Positions 60,545-62,785 of a stretch of DNA of 62,785 bases are shown one piece after another. Made by a program: the position numbers and the translations under genes. How positions within the stretch are numbered: the stretch's first letter is position 1; each line of letters begins with the position of its first letter. This DNA is from Chloroflexota bacterium (lineage in GTDB: Bacteria > Chloroflexota > Anaerolineae > Aggregatilineales > Phototrophicaceae): NCBI GenBank assembly GCA_028875245.1, contig JAPPEU010000059.1:1-62785 (forward strand), read 5' to 3'. The notes beneath the pieces are model-generated. The model made no database searches. It was not told the DNA's origin and saw only the letters and a program-made list of their open reading frames with translations.

Positions 60545-62082
60545 GCGGCGCAGCCCTGCGGCCGATTGCGGACGGGCGCCCAAGGCGGCAGGTCATAATT
60601 GATCTCGGCCGGCGGCGGACTCAAGAGATAGACCCAGGTGTATCCCCCCCAGGTGACCCAATCGTGGTCGCTGTAGCCTAGGTCGATCCAATAGGGGGTG
60701 CTGCGCGGGCCGGCGCCGGTATCACGCACGACGCCGAGGCCATAATTGGGCACAAAGACCTCGGTGTAATAAGGAATGATGTGGGGCTTGGCGGCCACGA
60801 TGCCTTTGGCCAGCGTCGCGCCGGTTGCGGTGCGCCGGTTGCCGCCGTTGGATTCGGGCTTGTAGCTGGTGGCGTAGACGCAAAGACGCCGCCAGTAATG
60901 ACGCGGCCCGGCCGGCGTATCGACGATCTGTTGAGCGATGCGCGCGCCATAGGCGATGATTTTGTCAACCGGCGCGTCGACGACGGCGGTTTCCAGCAGC
61001 TCGCGGCTGACTTCTACGCCATTTTCATATCGCAGGCGGTAGCGGGTCTCTTGCAGGCCGGCGCGCCCGTCTTGCACGACGGCGACATCGTCCAGGTTCA
61101 AATCGGCGTCGAGCTGCGTTCTCACCGCGAAGTCGATTGCCGCGCGCTCCGTGACAATACCCTCGGTGACGCGGAGGATCTCGATGACCATGTTCTCGCT
61201 GACGGCCGTATCCGCGGGCGGCAGGACGGCGTCGAGGCCGAAGAGCGGCGCGTTCAACTCCAGCAGCACATCGCCCACCAGCGCGGCATTTGTGTGCGCG
61301 TCGATCGTCACGCCGTCCAAACGCAGCTTAATCGGCAGCGCGCGCTTGATGCGCACGGTCATGTCGCTGACCGGCGCGCTGTCGAGGGCGGGCGTCGCCT
61401 GGTCGGCGGCATGGAGTGTGATGCCGGCGTCCCGCAGCGCGCCGCCAAGGGTATCGGCGTTGCTCAAGATGGTGGATGTTTCGCCATCATCAATGATCGT
61501 CAGGCGGGCCGCCCGCCGGATTCGGATGCGCCGGGCGGGTATGGTCCACGCGGGCAGGGCTTCGAGGTTCGCCAGCGCGCCGTTGACCCAGATCTTGTCG
61601 GTGGCGGCCAGGGCGATGTTCGCGCGCTCCAGGATTTGCCAGGGATTCTCCAGGGCCGTCTGAACTACGCGCTCATCATTGTTCACCAGTATATGAACCG
61701 CGCGGGGGGGCAGCAGGCGTATCACCATGCCGTCGACGAGAGGATCGCTCGCCGAATGAGACAGGGCGCCGTTTTGCGGCGGCTGCAGCGCCAGCTCGCT
61801 GAGCAATTCGCCGACCGTGCCCAAGCGCGTCTCGACGGTTCGCAATGCGCCGGCGCTCTCAATGCGGACCTGGATGCCGCCGATGTTCGCGCCCAGGCTT
61901 TGCTGGAGCGCGCGCAGGAAGAGGGCGCCAGTGAAGGGGAGACTGCAAGATGCCGCCAGGATGATGATCAGCAACAGCCAGCGAACCCGCTTTGCCGCTC
62001 GCCGCCGGCGCGCCTCAGGCAGGTGTGGCCGGGCATCGCCGCCAGCAGCGCTCAGGGGCCGGGTGTCAGCGAGGCGATTCAT
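60541..62082 (-). CDS. YabE-type cell-wall protein (DUF348, G5, 3D domains)
   Basis: A 513-residue membrane-anchored wall enzyme. An N-terminal basic stretch and TM helix (~34-55) are followed by DUF348 ubiquitin-like repeats, a G5 domain (~320-390; the LQETRYRLRYENGVEVSRELLE region) and a C-terminal 3D domain. In the 3D domain the three Asp residues lie in VRDTGAGP and WIDLGYSDHD. The 3D domain resembles lytic transglycosylase folds, and relatives cleave or bind peptidoglycan. Convergent with the PBP: the stop codons share TTAA. TACACT lies 7 nt before the ATG at 62082 with no Shine-Dalgarno, so it is possibly leaderless. Confidence 0.88.
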   Translation of the reverse strand: MNRLADTRPLSAAGGDARPHLPEARRRRAAKRVRWLLLIIILAASCSLPFTGALFLRALQQSLGANIGGIQVRIESAGALRTVETRLGTVGELLSELALQPPQNGALSHSASDPLVDGMVIRLLPPRAVHILVNNDERVVQTALENPWQILERANIALAATDKIWVNGALANLEALPAWTIPARRIRIRRAARLTIIDDGETSTILSNADTLGGALRDAGITLHAADQATPALDSAPVSDMTVRIKRALPIKLRLDGVTIDAHTNAALVGDVLLELNAPLFGLDAVLPPADTAVSENMVIEILRVTEGIVTERAAIDFAVRTQLDADLNLDDVAVVQDGRAGLQETRYRLRYENGVEVSRELLETAVVDAPVDKIIAYGARIAQQIVDTPAGPRHYWRRLCVYATSYKPESNGGNRRTATGATLAKGIVAAKPHIIPYYTEVFVPNYGLGVVRDTGAGPRSTPYWIDLGYSDHDWVTWGGYTWVYLLSPPPAEINYDLPPWAPVRNRPQGCAA

Positions 62083-62089
62083 GAGGCCG

Positions 62090-62095
62090 AGTGTA
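62090..62095 (-). promoter_or_regulatory. -10 box 7 nt before the 3D-protein ATG (leaderless)
   Basis: TACACT on the minus strand followed by 7 nt and ATG. A weak TGTTCA lies 17 bp upstream. Confidence 0.5.
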
Positions 62096-62181
62096 CCCGC
62101 AAGCCCAGCTTGTGAACAGGAAAAACGGCGCTGCCTTCATTTACAAAGAGAAAATCGTGACGCTTCATTGAAATTCCCGTC

Positions 62182-62210
62182 TTGAATTCGACATTTTCTT
62201 CCTCTATAAT
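62182..62210 (+). promoter_or_regulatory. Promoter of the zinc-binding-protein gene
   Basis: TTGAAT (62182-62187), 17-bp spacer and perfect TATAAT (62205-62210), 37 nt before the ATG at 62248. I see no recognisable Zur box. Confidence 0.7.
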
Positions 62211-62247
62211 GAGACGAAGTATCAATAAGATGAGAGGAATTCGCTTC

Positions 62248-62785
62248 ATGAGTTGGAAATTTGCCTGGATATTGCTTGTTGCAGTCGGCATGGTGCTGCC
62301 CGGCGGCGCATCGTTTGCCGATGGCGATCAGTTGCATGTTGTGGCGTCGCACGGGATTTTGGCGGATGTCGCGCGCAACGTGGCCGGCGACGCCGCCGAG
62401 GTCAGCTCGCTGGTTCCAGTGGGCGCCGATCAGCATGGATTCATTCCGACGCCGAGTGATCTCGCGACGATCGCCGAAGCCGACCTGGTCTTGATCAACG
62501 GGGCCGGTTGGGAAGAAGGGCTGCTCGCCGCCGTCGAGAGCGCGGGCGAAGGCGGCAATATCGTCAATGCCTCGGCTTGTGTTGAGATTATTCCCTTTGG
62601 CGCGGGATCGGGCCACGATGATCATGCGGGCGAGCATGAAGACGAGCACGCCGAGCACGACCATGACGATGAGCATGCCGACGAGGATGACCACGCTGAC
62701 CACGAGCATGACGATGAGCATGCCGACGAGGACGAGCACGCCGAGCACGACCATGACGATGAGCATGCCGACGAGGATGACCACG
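62248..62785 (+). CDS. Zinc/manganese ABC transporter binding protein (ZnuA-like), truncated by window end
   Basis: The first ~179 residues of a cluster-9 metal-binding protein; the frame stays open to the window end. Signal peptide (MSWKFAWILLVAVGMVLPGG...SFADG), then the family's opening VVASHGILADVARNVAG, the metal-ligand segment GADQHGFIPTPSDL and LVLINGAGWEEGL. From about residue 125 comes a long His/Asp/Glu-rich loop, typical of zinc-specific ZnuA proteins. The ATG at 62248 has GAGGAA upstream. The coding DNA of the loop is a 90-bp tandem repeat (62641 onward), which probably caused the contig to end. Confidence 0.85.
   Translation, partial: MSWKFAWILLVAVGMVLPGGASFADGDQLHVVASHGILADVARNVAGDAAEVSSLVPVGADQHGFIPTPSDLATIAEADLVLINGAGWEEGLLAAVESAGEGGNIVNASACVEIIPFGAGSGHDDHAGEHEDEHAEHDHDDEHADEDDHADHEHDDEHADEDEHAEHDHDDEHADEDDH
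62641..62785 (+). repeat. 90-bp tandem repeat encoding His/Asp/Glu loop
   Basis: The unit at 62641-62730 restarts at 62731 and runs to the window end with 55 bases matching. It encodes ~30 residues of alternating His and acidic residues. Confidence 0.8.

Noticed and set aside
60781..62115. 444-residue plus-strand frame opposite the 3D-domain gene
   Set aside because: Shadow of the G5/3D coding strand; no recognisable fold.
62137..62784. 215-residue minus-strand frame at the window end
   Set aside because: It is antisense to the ZnuA-like gene, and its low-complexity start is just the His-loop repeat read backwards.

Overview
The window looks like a complete contig from a Chloroflexota genome, most likely an Anaerolineae-type lineage. 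This is inferred from gene content and style, not from a marker gene: a moderately high-GC background, secreted CSLREA-like beta-helix proteins, a CarD-type regulator, a TetR C-terminal domain of a type I associate with Anaerolineae, a heterodimeric ABC exporter, and many GTG/TTG starts. Both ends look like assembly breaks. Bases 1-50 are a pure C run, and the last ~145 bases are a tandem repeat inside a truncated zinc-binding-protein gene. I see no rRNA, tRNA or CRISPR array.

Layout. 0.5-11 kb: (homo)isocitrate-type dehydrogenase, a small zinc-ribbon protein, tandem phytanoyl-CoA dioxygenase-like paralogues, an SbcC/Rad50-type ATPase, a DCC thiol oxidoreductase, a GNAT acetyltransferase, a LiaF-like protein, CarD and a nitrilase-fold hydrolase. 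11.3-19.8 kb: three consecutive secreted right-handed beta-helix proteins, each ending in an SH3-like domain. 19.8-25.9 kb: aldehyde dehydrogenase, IclR regulator, and a divergent sugar ABC importer (binding protein plus two permeases, no ATPase). 25.9-28.7 kb: an AT-richer accessory island with a three-TM protein, two small disordered proteins sharing a PKPxPS(Y/F)G motif, and a DNA methyltransferase fused to a nuclease-like domain. 28.8-35 kb: PHP hydrolase, ABC-2-type permease, Uma2 protein, glycosyltransferase, a second orphan methyltransferase, and a CysQ/SAL1-type phosphatase. 35-44 kb: heterodimeric ABC exporter, DUF433/DUF5615 toxin-antitoxin-like pair, thioredoxin, orphan tyrosine recombinase, MoxR ATPase and a TIM-barrel isomerase. 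44-54 kb: HU, PfkB kinase, DinB, an HhH-GPD DNA glycosylase, an S10 peptidase, a single-chain MntA-HepT fusion, RecO, a glycosyltransferase, a phosphodiesterase and TrhO. 54.5-62.8 kb: an envelope block (glycosyltransferase, WcaJ-type sugar transferase, a decayed TetR gene, a MecA-like PBP, a G5/3D wall protein) and the start of a ZnuA-like gene.

The strongest unexplained structure lies between genes. About twenty short hairpins share outer arms GGGCG/CGCCC. The inner four base pairs differ from copy to copy but stay complementary, and several copies sit in larger mosaic repeats. One hairpin has been split in its loop by a 268-bp element with terminal inverted repeats and a 7-bp target duplication. 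The best candidates for an undescribed gene system are the PKPxPS(Y/F)G / three-TM / methyltransferase-nuclease island and the fused MntA-HepT gene. Three genes lack a Shine-Dalgarno and have a -10 box exactly 7 nt before the ATG, which suggests leaderless transcripts.
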